In this document: positions 12,601-23,587 of the stretch, piece by piece
Numbering within the stretch: position 1 is the first letter of the stretch
How the letters are laid out: every line of letters starts with the position of its first letter
Assembly: GCF_902148855.1 (NCBI RefSeq)
Contig: NC_043978.1
Span: 4,657,166-4,721,165 of the forward strand
Length of the DNA: 64,000 nt
From: Sphaeramia orbicularis
Taxonomy: Eukaryota > Chordata > Actinopteri > Kurtiformes > Apogonidae
Direction: 5' to 3'
The notes under the pieces: generated by a model
What the model was told of the DNA's origin: nothing
Seen by the model: the letters and a program-made list of their open reading frames with translations, nothing else
Databases searched by the model: none
Made by a program: the position numbers and the translations under genes

Positions 12601-15600
12601 CACATTTTATCAGGAGGGAGTTCATTTAATACAAAAAGATCAAAAGCAACCTAGAAAACACAAAGAACTCACAGATAACTATGAAAAAAATTAAATTTAA
12701 ATGTTTTTTAAATTTCAGCTGAATAATATAAACAAAAAAAATAAATTCCCTGTACAACAGCTTAAAATTCTGAAAAAAAAATATTTCAAGTAAATTACTC
12801 ACAACTCCAACATAATAAAGACAAATTATAAATAATGATAATTTTTTAAAAATGTAACGCCCATAATTAACCATGACCCAACTGCTATTCTCTCTTTTTT
12901 AAATAACATGCAATTACAACAAATATCTCCAGATCAAGCAAATTTTCTAGACAACCCATTAACAGCTTCCACCAACATAACTGCCACTACCCGACAATAA
13001 GGGACCTGGTCCACATGGATTTCCTGCTGAATTCCTCAAACACCTCTGGATAATTGAGCCCACTTTTCATAAAGATATTAGTGGAATTCAGAGAAAAAGT
13101 CCACGTCCCCCCACATAATGTACTGCCCTAAAAGTCCTATTAAATGTGCTGCAGGATTTGTGTGAATGTCTTTGCACTCACCCTGATGGTCCACGCTCGC
13201 ACCTCATCTGGTCCCGCTGTGAAAAAGTACTCCAGCTGTAGTGCTGCATAGCCAGTCTTTATAATTTTGGTCAGCACACTACAAATACAGAGAAGTGGTT
13301 TGAGCTACATTTGACATTTATTCTAATTGGTTCATATACTGTTTGCAACCCAGAAAAGAAGGCTCTTGTTATTTTATTGTAAGAGATTTTTCTCTTCATA
13401 TCAGCTGAATCAACAAGTAGGAGCTCAGACTGTCGCAGTATGAACAAAACAGTTGTATTAACATTACCCCCCACCCCACCCCCACCCCCCCAAGGGGAGG
13501 CAGGGGGTATTGTTTTTGACTCGGTTTGTTTGTTAACACTTTAGCAGCAAAAATAAAAAATACTGGTTGAAGTCATACCCAATTGGGTTTATAGATTGCC
13601 AGTGTCCCAGAACAGATGTGATTACATTTTGGGAAAAGTAGGTCAAAGTTCAATTTTTTTTTTTTTTATGAATCTTCCCCCCATTTACTTTACCGCTCTG
13701 ACAAAGTGTGGAAGTAGATCTAAATATCTGAGACCGAGTTAGACCTCTAACCTCTGTGTTTTCTGCTCCTCACAGTATTTATTCCTGTCCTCCTCCTCCA
13801 TGTCAAACAGTTTGGACTCCACAGCTCCGCTCAGTGGAATGACCAGAGCCCCAGGGTCGTGGGCATCCACCCACTCCTTTATTTTAGCTAACCTGTAGAA
13901 AACAGTTTATCAGTTCTGAATGAACAAGCACAGCTGAGAAATGATATAATATTATCAACATTACAATGTGATTGAAGAATCCAAATGATTATTTATGGTT
14001 AAACTATAAAGATGAACATTGCAAAAAAAATATGCATCATGAAGAAATGTCATGAAAAAAATATAAAGAACACACTGTGCAGTGAACGTACCACTTGTTC
14101 TTTTTCCTGATGTAATCCTTCTCTGAGAGATTCACCAAGTAGATCATGGGCTTGGAAGTCAGAAACAAGTATTTATTCAGCACATCAATCTGTGGAGACA
14201 ATTAAAAAAAACAAACCATGAATCAGTTCTGCATCAATTTCCTAATACTTTTGTTTTATATTTGAATTTTCAATTGCATGTTAAAAAAAAACAAAAAAAA
14301 ACACATCTTTTGTATAGCTAAAACACAATTTGTGCAAGATTTCAACTATATAACTACAAAATAAAGAAACAATAAAAATATAAAGATATTTAAAAAAATT
14401 GAAAATGTAAAAGATTTCTAAATCAAATTTAAATTAAAAACCCATTGTAAAATGCTGGATGTCACAGACTATACGAAAGACAACTTTTAACCACTACAAC
14501 AAGAATACATTCACACACATCATACCTCTTTGTCATTCCAATCGTGGTAAAACCTGATGTGTTTTTTCTCTTCCACTACCCAGTTCTTTATCTTCAGCAT
14601 GATATCCTACATAAACAACATTCACAAAAAGCTGGTTCGGTGATGCACACAGTGGTTCACTGTCAGAACACAGATATGTGACACAAATGTCAAAATTTTC
14701 ATGACCAGTGCACGTACATATTCAGGTTTGAGTTTTTTGTCCCCTCCTCTGACTGCAGTTTTCTCCAGCTTGTCGATGATTGGGGCGATCATTTCTTCGT
14801 CCTTCAACCTCAGCTCCTCATGGATGATCTCAATGTCTCTTACAGGGTCAACATTGCCCTCCACATGAATAATATCTTCATCATCAAATGCACCTGAACA
14901 CACAACATGTCACACATTCTTCCGCATGTTCCAATATGAGGGTCTGGAGATATGATCAATTGCTATTCTGATTCCATTGATTAGACACATTCAGGGTTAT
15001 GAATGCAAATTAAAATAATCTCTTCACATTATTAAAGGAAGTGATTAAAAGAAGTAACTGAACTGCAGCTCTGGCAGGACAGTCTGTAACACATGTGAAG
15101 TATCCTGATGGATCTGGTTCTGCTTTAGGAAATGTAGCAACAGTCCTGGTGTGGCCTCTGACCCGAGTCAGCAGTGTCAGATGGATACAGCAGCTGCAGC
15201 TGTAGTAATAACAACTCACGCGTCATGTGGAAGATGCCGTCGCAGGCACTGATGTGGGACAGGAAAGCATTTCCCAGACCCTGTCCCGAGTGAGCCCCCT
15301 TCACCAGACCCGCGATGTCAACAACGTTTAAGAACGCTGGAACCTTACTGAAGAAATAAAACACAAAGGATGACAACAACACACACCACAAAAACTAAAA
15401 TGTGCTGTTACAGTTAATTACAGTTGAGAACACACACCTGGCCGGTTTGTGGTACTGGCAAAGGAAATCAAAGCGTTCATCAGGAACAGGTACCCTGCTC
15501 TCGTTTGGGTCAATGGTGCAGAATGGAAAGTTCTCAGCAGCGGCTTGGCTTTTGGTCAGTACGTTGAAAAACGTGGATTTCCTGCAATGAAGAGAAACGG

Positions 15601-18600
15601 CTTTGACCTAAAGACTGAACTGCAGTGTTAACTGTGGAATTAATGTCTTGATGTGGCAGTAGAAAAAAAATCCCTTCACGCGCTGATCTACCGAGTACCT
15701 CCGAAAGGTGTGGTCTTGCATACATTTTTACCCCCATATTATTTTTGTACTTCCGGTGTTTTCACACATGCGCACCACATGAGTAAACTTGTAACAGCAT
15801 ACAGCTTGGTGGTTTTACACTCATATTACTTTTACCCCCACTAACAGTGTAGTTTTGAATATCCAAATAAAGTGAAATGTACTATAGTAAATGATAAATA
15901 AATCGGGTAAATTCAGTATGACAGGTTTCACTACCTGATCACTACCGGTTGTTTACATCCAAAAGAATGTGGTTGCGCATACCCGACGGTTTGGAGCATG
16001 CGCATAATTCTTAGGGGGTAAAAACAAATATACAGGGGTAAAAACTATACAGTGGCACAGAGCACATGCAGCTTCTTATTGAAAATAGTAGGTCTATTAT
16101 ATATTATACATATGTATAAGTCTAATGCAATAGTGATGATTTTTTTGTATCAAATGTATGGTGTGGTGGCAAGTATTTTGAAAACCTTATCAGCAGACAC
16201 ATTGCTGAATTACCAACCACAGCTAAACATAGCAAATGCTAAAAAATGTTTAAAAAAAAAAAACAAAAAAAAATCTTTTGATCCACTAAGCCTAGCTTTG
16301 CTATATTGCCAAAAGTATTGGAACATCTGCCTTTACACACACATGAACTTTAATGCCATCCCATTTTTAATCCAAAGGACCTGAATCTCTTCCCTCACAG
16401 TGAACAATTTCAAAGTGTACTCCACCATAAACACTCCATGTGTTTACAAACAGAGCCGGTAGGTCACTCGGGCATTTTCTGAAATTTGTTGTCACTGTCG
16501 GAAGTGGAGTGTTTATGGTGGAGTAGACTTCAAAATTGTTCACTGTAAGGGAAGAGATTCAGGTGCGTAATCACAGAAAGACTTACAGATTCGTGATGCT
16601 TAGACCATGAATCAGGTTTTACAGATCTGATGAAAAACTGATGTCGAAAGTCATAGGCAGCTTTAATTCAATGATCTGGAGAGGTGTCCCAATGCTTCTG
16701 ACAATGCAGGGAATATGGTTAAAAAAAACACTTCATGTAGAGTTTTGCAGCTTCTCAGTGATATCATATATGCTTTGCTTAGAATGAACATTTTTAAAAC
16801 AGTATTTACTCTTTGTTGCACTGTTTACATTTGTTGTCTTTGTTCAATTTAGGGCTATTGATAAAAAATTACCATGATAAAAACTTCAATACTAGACAAC
16901 ATCCATCACTATCCTGATAAATGTTAAATTGTTATTCTTTTGAATTTAAATTGAAAAAGCTAGGAGGTTATTTGTTATTTTAAATGATTTGTTAAAGATG
17001 CAACAAAACAATATAAAAGAACAGAAATGACATTAATTTCTTTTTAAAAAAATTACAGCAAATAAAAGACACAGCATGAAAACACACTTTTAAAAATACA
17101 AAAAAATACAATTTTAGTCTGTACTGTCATTATTTATCACTTATTTTGTTCATTTTGTTTATTATGCTACACAATTTCAAAACAACAAATGAATGAATAT
17201 TAAAAAAAATAAGCAAGTGTAATCTGAGTTCAGATATTCAACAAGTGGAAACACTGAAAATTTTAACTACTTAGGCCCTAACAAAATTTCTATTTACAGT
17301 CTTCATTTACTGATCATTTGCACGATCACTTGTTTAAATACAAAATAAAAATAATACCTTTTTTCCAATGATACATAGATATCCAATATATTGTTGAAAT
17401 AAAACAAATTACCTAGGGACATCAAAAAATTCTAAAATGAAAACTAAATGAAAATGAGGTTCACAGGAAGAAAATACAATTTTTTCATGGTGTTTGTTAA
17501 AACGAAGTGTCTACAAATACGGAACTGTACGCAGATACCCAAAGGCTAGAAATACGGAAACAAGACTACAGTGGAAGTGATAAACAGGTATGAGGAGTCT
17601 AATTGAGTTAGGGTTAGGGCAATTCCATGTTTTTAGAAAATGCATACTCTGTACGGAATATATATGTATACATACTTGTTTTAGTTCAGCCCGATTGTGA
17701 TCTCAAATAAAATAATAGCATATAATAATATAATAACCTATAAATAACAGTTCCAAATTTAAATCAAAATTTCATTGTAAAAACTTGGTATCCGATTGGT
17801 ATCCGATCATTATCAGCAAAACTAATCGGAAAAAAAATCAGATCAGAAGCAAAAAAATCCAGATCGGAACATCACTAGTTATGAAGCTAGATGGCTAACT
17901 CTGTCAAGAAGCAGTGAGTTCAAGATCAGGGCATGTCAAGGGTTTCAGTAGTGGATCTGAGCTTATGATTAGGGCATGTCAAAGCTACTCATAAATAAGG
18001 AAGGTACCATTTTCAATAGCAAGTAGCCCAGTGTTTGCCAAATGTAGTACTTTCAATGGTCAACCCCACTACTCAAAAGTATAACTAACATAAACATGTA
18101 TACAGTAGAGAAACAATGGTTGGAAATATATTTGTGTGTGGTTTATTTTGATATTTACGAGGGCTGTTCAATAAGTTGTTATAGCTTAGTTTAAGCTGGT
18201 TGTTATAATACAGGATGTTACATTCTTTCGTGATGGGATAGTGATGCTTGAACATCGATGGACCAAGTGCATTGCTGTAAATGGAGATTATGTTGAAAAA
18301 TTAAATATAAATTATCAGTCTGTGTTGTTCTGTCCTGGGTGAGGCCATGAACTTATTGAACAGCCCTCGTACCTGCAATAACGCACTCGCTGCTGTCTGT
18401 TCCACAGAAGAACATGACAGCGTGTGGTTTGTTTGGAACTATAGAGGCTTACATGAACCACATGATCATCGTAGCAGCAACATCAAAGCCTGTCACAACT
18501 CTCTCTCTCTCTCTATAACCCCTTTAACACAGCACTTCTGTTACAGGAATATGTCGCCTTTACTGTCAAACAACATCTGTGTAAACAAAATCGTGAGATC

Positions 18601-19755
18601 ATTTGGTCCCACATTTATCACTGCTTTGTAACGCCTCTGGAGGTAGTAACAGAACCATGATAAAGGTGGAATAATGGTTCTGGAACGCTACGTAAAAGGA
18701 ACACCTCTCGTTCCACAACCAAGGTGGCATGCTGATGATGGCAAACCCCACGCCGGAGAGAAAACAGGCACATATGAAGGCAATGGCATGGATTTGTGCT
18801 ACTGGTGCCGCCGCAGCTATGCCAGAGTGCTGTCGCCACATGTCAGGGTGCCATAGCTTCGTGCCAGGGGTGCCACTACAGGTTTCTGCCATTCTCACCT
18901 GGCCGGCTGCCACAGAATCCATGTTAGTTCCTTCATATGCACCTGCTGTCTCCCGCGCTGGGGGAGTTTCAAAATGAGTGTGGGCTGTGTACAGTAAACA
19001 AGCATGACCAGAAAGATGTTGAACTGGGGATAAGCCAAGATCCACAAGTTGTTGCCACTTTGGGCAGAGGACTCTGTCCATGCTAACATTTGTGGAACAG
19101 TGAATGCTCGGTGTATTTCCGATGCGGAAGTGGTACATCACACTATAGGCTGCGCTCCGTCACCACCCCTTTGATTCAGGAACGCAGGTCTGCTGTGTAA
19201 AAGTCCAGCCTGTCTCACCTCTGACACTCCTTTGTCTTGGCTGTGGAAATCGGTTAATGGTGGAAAAAAAAGTGGGATGACCATCTCACCTTTTTTCTGG
19301 GATCTCTGTGTAAAAGTGGCTTATGGCTCTGATACGGAATTTACGGGACACTTGATACTAATTAACCAATCAGCAGCATGCCCTATGCCAAGTCTTTCCG
19401 TACGGTTCCGTATCCGTAGCCACTCCCTTCTTGATACCTCCGTGCTCTCATACAGTTTTACGCAATACAAAGTAAAACAGGTACTTTAAATGAGCCCAAG
19501 TGAAAGATCAGATTCACCAGATTTAGAGAGAGGCTGAATGTTAATACATTGGAAAAATAAAATAAGTACAGAAGAGACAGAGGTCCCAATGTTTTTCCTA
19601 AGTCTTTGATGATAATTATGACAGCAGCGTCACTTCACTAAGAGTCCACGTACATACCCCACATTAGGTAATCCCACAATTCCAATTTTCAGAGAGGTTC
19701 CAAAACGTCCAATTAATGGAGGCTGTTTCGGAGCTTCTGCCTTTTTGGGGGGCAT
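9620..19755 (-). CDS. ola1: Obg-like ATPase 1 (OLA1/YchF family), complete, 10 coding exons
   Basis: Cytosolic P-loop ATPase of the TRAFAC Obg/YchF family, involved in translation and stress control. Exons: 19658-19755, 15438-15581, 15220-15347, 14718-14893, 14526-14606, 14092-14189, 13752-13892, 13182-13278, 9846-9968, 9620-9721. They give 395 aa, close to human OLA1 (396), with all phases consistent. Visible motifs: Walker A GLPNVGKS (residues 28-35, split by intron 1), switch region [14 protein letters not shown], and NLSEKD near residue 229 in place of the NKxD guanine motif, as expected for this ATP-preferring family. The C-terminal TGS-like part has [20 protein letters not shown] and ends NAPKKK. 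The start ATG directly follows a TTTGTTGCAG acceptor, so a non-coding first exon is expected upstream, perhaps near 20.1-20.2 kb. Introns 1 (4.1 kb) and 9 (3.2 kb, after 9968) hold transposon debris. Confidence 0.95.
10880..13120 (+). mobile_element. L1/Tx1-type LINE fragment, interrupted by another LINE
   Basis: Broken LINE in the ola1 intron, opposite in strand to the gene. Plus-strand frames around 10910-11350 give endonuclease-like pieces ([36 protein letters not shown]). The run then stops, and L1-type linker/RT-start pieces reappear after about 12600 (RREFI, then [11 protein letters not shown] and [14 protein letters not shown] at about 12930-13050). The stretch between is a different LINE. 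Many frame breaks; not functional. Confidence 0.6.
11359..12570 (+). mobile_element. CR1/L2/Rex1-type LINE 3' fragment nested in the L1-type LINE
   Basis: A 174-codon open stretch (11359-11883) carries reverse-transcriptase motifs in order: [17 protein letters not shown] (the YADD catalytic box), [15 protein letters not shown] and [10 protein letters not shown]. It continues in another frame to about 12145 with [11 protein letters not shown], typical of the C-terminal part of this LINE group, and then a T-rich 3' tail to about 12570. The 5' part is missing, as in most LINE copies. Clade naming is from motif style only; it could be Rex1 or L2. Confidence 0.7.
15700..16050. repeat. Possible imperfect inverted repeat in ola1 intron 1
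   Basis: TTTTTACCCCCATATT near 15726 and, in opposite orientation, GGGGGTAAAAACAAATAT near 16014, with CATGCGCA motifs inside both ends. The arms match only in part. It may be a decayed fold-back element. Confidence 0.3.
16297..16712. mobile_element. Tc1-type miniature element containing a fold-back element
   Basis: The left end CTATATTGCCAAAAGTATTG is the well-known fish Tc1-type terminus, followed by ATGAACTTTAATGCCATCCC. The right end (about 16670-16712, GGTGTCCCAATGCTTCTGAC) is a diverged reverse complement. Inside, 16382-16665 is a copy of the fold-back family also seen at 38966-39606 and 55330-55681, so one element sits within another. No transposase is present. Confidence 0.65.
16713..17769. 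other. AT-rich intronic sequence of ola1 intron 1
   Basis: No gene, RNA or element boundary recognised. Composition is very AT-rich with many short A and T runs. Confidence 0.4.
17770..17878. mobile_element. hAT-like terminal fragment
   Basis: GGTATCCGATTGGTATCCGA through AGATCGGAACATCACTAG resembles the end of a fish hAT element. No matching opposite end was found, so only a fragment can be supported. Confidence 0.4.
18158..18369 (+). mobile_element. Internally deleted mariner element with TA target sites
   Basis: Perfect terminal inverted repeats CGAGGGCTGTTCAATAAGTT and its reverse complement are flanked by TA on both sides. The 212-base element still encodes, on the plus strand, [18 protein letters not shown] near its right end. 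This is the conserved C-terminal block of mariner transposases (RWxKCIxxxGDYVEK), so it is a deletion derivative of a full mariner that kept the 3' end of the gene. It lies in ola1 intron 1. Confidence 0.85.
18600..19500. other. Unassigned sequence in ola1 intron 1
   Basis: Somewhat richer in GC than its surroundings, with long chance open frames on both strands that overlap each other and show no domain. It could be an old element, because CCGTATCCGTAG- and GATACGGAA-type motifs recur, but I could not find paired ends. Confidence 0.3.
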
Positions 19756-20209
19756 CTGCAACAAATGACAACGATGTGGTTACTCCATGACACTATGTCA
19801 AAACAGCTGGTTTCAGCAAAGCCCGACTTAGCTCTATAAACACTTTTCTACCCGGTTGAAGTTAATTGTGAGTTTTGTTTTACTTTTTTTTTTTAAAGGT
19901 ACGAGTATTTACCATAAAACATCTGTATCTGTATGAGAAACGGGTGACTATGCTTCGGTAATATGCTCATTCATACACATGCTAACATTTGCTAGCCAGT
20001 AGTAGCTAACGTGAACCACTCCTAGCTAAAGTTACCGGTTAGCACACACAATTAAATAGAACTGTCTTCATGTTGACTTGTTACTACGAAGCAAAGAATA
20101 ATGAAACATGAGCGTTAGGACCTTTGAGTGTGTTTTTAGCCTTTGGCCAACGTGGTATCTCTCCCGTGCTGTCTCCTCACACCGGTCGCTCCACTGGAAA
20201 GGAAAGTTC

Positions 20210-20335
20210 TTCTTCTTCTTCTTCTTGTTTTACGGTGGTTGGCATCCAGCTTAATGATGCAATACCGCCACCTTCTGCCCCGGAGTGTGGGTCAGACAGT
20301 AGATTCACATTCTTAATCCCCATAGTATAAATAAT
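20210..20335. repeat. Dispersed repeat with (CTT)n and ACCGCCACCT core, copy 1
   Basis: A CTT-repeat run is followed by GGTGGTTGGCATCCAGCTTA, ACCGCCACCT and GGAGTGTGG. Related sequence recurs at 20741-20835 and 31575-31660. This copy lies immediately upstream of the ola1 5' region. Family not identified. Confidence 0.6.
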
Positions 20336-20740
20336 AAATAATAAATGATAAAGAACAATAACATACACCAGCATCAATTCACATATTTGTGTATGTGTGA
20401 ATGGATGTCCTCATGCACTCATACTTTTCATTTATTCCCCACAATAAACCCCCAGTGTCCCTCAAATCCTATGATATACCCCTGTGCTCTTTAAAAAATC
20501 CAATAGTATTCTAACCTGTGCTCTTTCACCCATCTTCAGTGTAAATTCATGTACTCTTAACTCCATTAGCCTCCTCCACATCACCTCCCTGTCTCGTATT
20601 TACTGCACCTAAGACCATTATCCACAGATCCCTCCTCCTGGCATCCCTCACACAAACCTGTTTGGTGTTTCCCTGTTAATTTCATTATTTTATTTAATGC
20701 GCAGTGCCCCAGCCTTAATTATGTTATTATAAGGACGGAA

Positions 20741-20848
20741 AAGTTCTTCTTCTTTGGTTTTTGATTGGCGGCCGGTCCGGAACTCGATTTAACATGTGCA
20801 TTACCGCCACCTACCAGACTGGAGTGTGGTACAGTAGATTAGCAGGGA

Positions 20849-20914
<66 letters not shown>

Positions 20915-21543
20915 GTAAAGAAAGGAAAGTTAAAGAGCATAGCGGAAGTGTTTGGACACTAGAGCTCTGTGATTGGTCAGGACATGTGACGCAATGCGGG
21001 TGCAGCGTGCCAGCAGTAGCGTACTTCTTCCATAACCTTTGTTCTCATATCTTCACCCAAGTTAACATGTCATACTGTTTTTCTCTGAAAGATGTTATAT
21101 GTTATTATGAAAATAAGGACAAATGTCTCCAATATTTAATTTTTTTATTTTATTGGGTAAATATTTTATTCATAAACAAAAATTTTCAGCCTCCAAACCA
21201 ACCTTTCCTCATTTTTAAATTGAATTTAATTCACTTGACAAATCATTAACCTTTGTTATAATAATAATAAAAAAAAGACATTCCTTGATAGTTATGATAA
21301 GTTATTTAATGTTTCCTCTGACAGTTGATGAAAATTTTAGGTGAGAAATTATGTATGTATGTATGTATTTATTATTTATTTTTTGTATATGAATTCTTGA
21401 AAATGTATTCCATGCATATATTGATTTTATGATTGTTTTTTGTTTTTATATATATTCTCTTGTATGTATTGTGTTATATACTAAATGTTTGACAAAGTTT
21501 GTATATTGATATTTAAATAAAGTTTAAAAAAAAAAAAAAAAAA
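20741..21543 (+). mobile_element. Retroposon-like block: ACCGCCACCT repeat copy 2 through an A-tail
   Basis: Begins with TTCTTCTTCTTTGG and the ACCGCCACCTACCAGACTGG core, contains an (AAT)n run at 20850-20911, and ends in AT-rich DNA closing with ATATTTAAATAAAG followed by an A tract at 21525-21543. The A-tail suggests a retroposon 3' end. I cannot say that the two ends belong to one element. Confidence 0.4.
20850..20911. repeat. (AAT)n microsatellite
   Basis: Uninterrupted TAA/AAT trinucleotide run of about 60 bases. Confidence 0.95.
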
Positions 21544-21977
21544 AGCTTACTTCTTCCAGATATGATTCAACTAAAAGGCGGATCCATACTGATAATTTTA
21601 TAGTCGGGGATCAGTACTTTTACACTGTGACGTCCGCACTGTTACAAAGTATTTTCATATTGTGCTATTTGTACTTTTACTGTAATATTTTTAGTGCTGT
21701 ATTGTGTACCCTGGCCACAGTAGTCACAGCTGGCACACCTGGATTAATCAGTGTGTCCAATAATGAAGGGCAGGAAATAAAGGAGCTGCCGTAAGTTCAG
21801 GGAGTAGTGGGGCTATGCATAGGGCCCATTCCACTAGCTGCCGTAGACAGATGCAAATAGAGAGATAGACTTTATTTCACACATAAGAAGGCAAACAAAA
21901 TTACCAATTTAAACAGGACACTCAAAATATTGAAGGAAATATGTCAACCAAAAAAGAAAAACAAATGTCACACAATA

Positions 21978-22821
21978 CACACCTGATCAAAATGTTAAGA
22001 CCACTTGAAAAAACTGCATGAATTTACATTTAGCATTGTTGGATCTTCAGAAGGTTCGAAGTAGAGATTCAAAATACAAAAAGAAATGGGAATGAGACAA
22101 AAAAATTGAGAAAGCAGTTTGTTGAAAACCACAATTAAACTGAAATAGTCTGTTCATCCGCCGATTAAAGTTTAAGACCACAGCCTTTAAAAGCAAAAAT
22201 GTGGATTCAGTGTCATTTTCTGTCAGGTATTCACACTGTCATGACCTCCTGATGGCAAAGGCTAAAAAACTTTCTCTCTTTGAATGTGGCTGAATTGTTG
22301 AACTGCATAAGCATCATCGTTGCTGAGGTTGGACGCAGGACAACGCTGCAGTTCACAATGCCCGCGTGACAGAGGAATAACGTCACTCTTTTGGACCATC
22401 CTGCGTGTTCCGCTGGTCTAAATCCACCTGAGAACATTTGGGGATGGATGGCAAGGGAAGTTGATGAAAATGGACATCAGCTCCAAACAATCCAACCACA
22501 TTCAAAGAGAGAAAGTTTTTTTGCCTTCGCCATCAGGAGGTCATGACAGTGTGAATACTTGACAGAAAATTACACTGAATCCACATTTTTGCACAGATTT
22601 TGGCTTTTAAAGGCTGTGGTCTTAAACTTTTGATCGGCTGATGAACAGACTATTTCAGTTTAATTGTTGTTTTCAATAAATTGCTTACTCATTTTTTTTT
22701 TTTTTTGCCTTACTCCCATTTCTTCTTTTTGTATTTTGAAACTCTGCTTAGAATCTTCTTTAGGTCCAACAGTGCAAAATGTAAATTCATGCAATTTTTC
22801 TTACCATTTTGATCAGGAGTA
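21978..22821. mobile_element. Deleted Tc1-type element with very long inverted repeats
   Basis: Ends ACCTGATCAAAATG.TAAGA are inverted. The arms run about 290 bases each (about 21978-22265 and 22515-22821). The left arm reaches into the start of a Tc1 transposase: MAKAKKLSLFEC, then IVELHKHH after a stop. The right arm repeats that start in reverse. Between the arms lie pieces of the transposase C-terminus (WGWMAREVDENGHQLQTI). It is a rearranged, non-functional fold-back derivative of a Tc1 element. Confidence 0.8.
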
Positions 22822-22829
22822 TATATAGC

Positions 22830-23515
22830 TATTTCTTTGTGGCTCTTTAACAATACTTCATGTCTGCGAAAGAGTAGGAAGAAGCTGAGTTTATATTATC
22901 CTACCCCAAATTTACATGACTTGGCAAATCAGCTAATGTATACAATCCATACAAAGAATAAATCAGTCATCATATTACAGAAAAAGAGAGCAAATTATTA
23001 TATTCCATCAATAACTATTACTGTTGTACTCCCTTTCATTGTGATTATATCGCTGGAAAATAAGGTTTTTCTACATCTTCTTAAATTTTGTGGTGTTTTC
23101 ACAGTTTGATTTTTAGTTCCATTCAAATGCACAAAACCAATTAACAACATGAAATGCACATCTTTTTAAGATTTGTTCTAGCGAAATGTTTTCATATTTA
23201 GTTTGTAGTCATAACCACCCTCTCTATCTGTGAATAATTTCTGTATGTTACTTGGAGGTAATTTATTTGTGACTTTGTATAATATTTGTGCTATTTTAAT
23301 TTCCACCAAATCCTTTGAGTGTATGTGAGAGTAAGAATAGTTTATTTGTATGTTCCAGATGTCCTGTATTGTTTATTATCCATATTGCTCTCTTTTGAAG
23401 CGTGCATAATGGTTGTAGGTTGGTTTTGTAAGTATTACCCAAGATTTCTACACAATAATTAAAATTGGGGAACATAAGGCACAGACACACATAAATTGCA
23501 TATTGAAAATTCACA
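22830..23515 (-). mobile_element. LINE reverse-transcriptase C-terminal fragment
   Basis: Minus-strand frames give NYCVEILGNTYKTNLQPL, LQKRAIWIINNTGHLEHTN and, further on, LPPSNIQKLFTDREGGY-type residues in shifted frames. These are characteristic of the C-terminal part of non-LTR reverse transcriptases of the CR1/L2 kind. It directly follows the zinc-finger gene stop codon in the same orientation, so the host transcript may use it as 3' untranslated sequence. Confidence 0.65.
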
Positions 23516-23587
23516 CAAATCAGTCAAGAGTAGACATGTGGGAGTATGTACATGTTCCTGTGCGATTTTTCCTTCTTTTCCCTCCAC

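Noticed and set aside
18599-19141. 180-codon open frame on the minus strand in ola1 intron 1
   Set aside because: Overlaps equally long frames on the other strand, has no domain or splice context, and sits in repeat-like intronic DNA.
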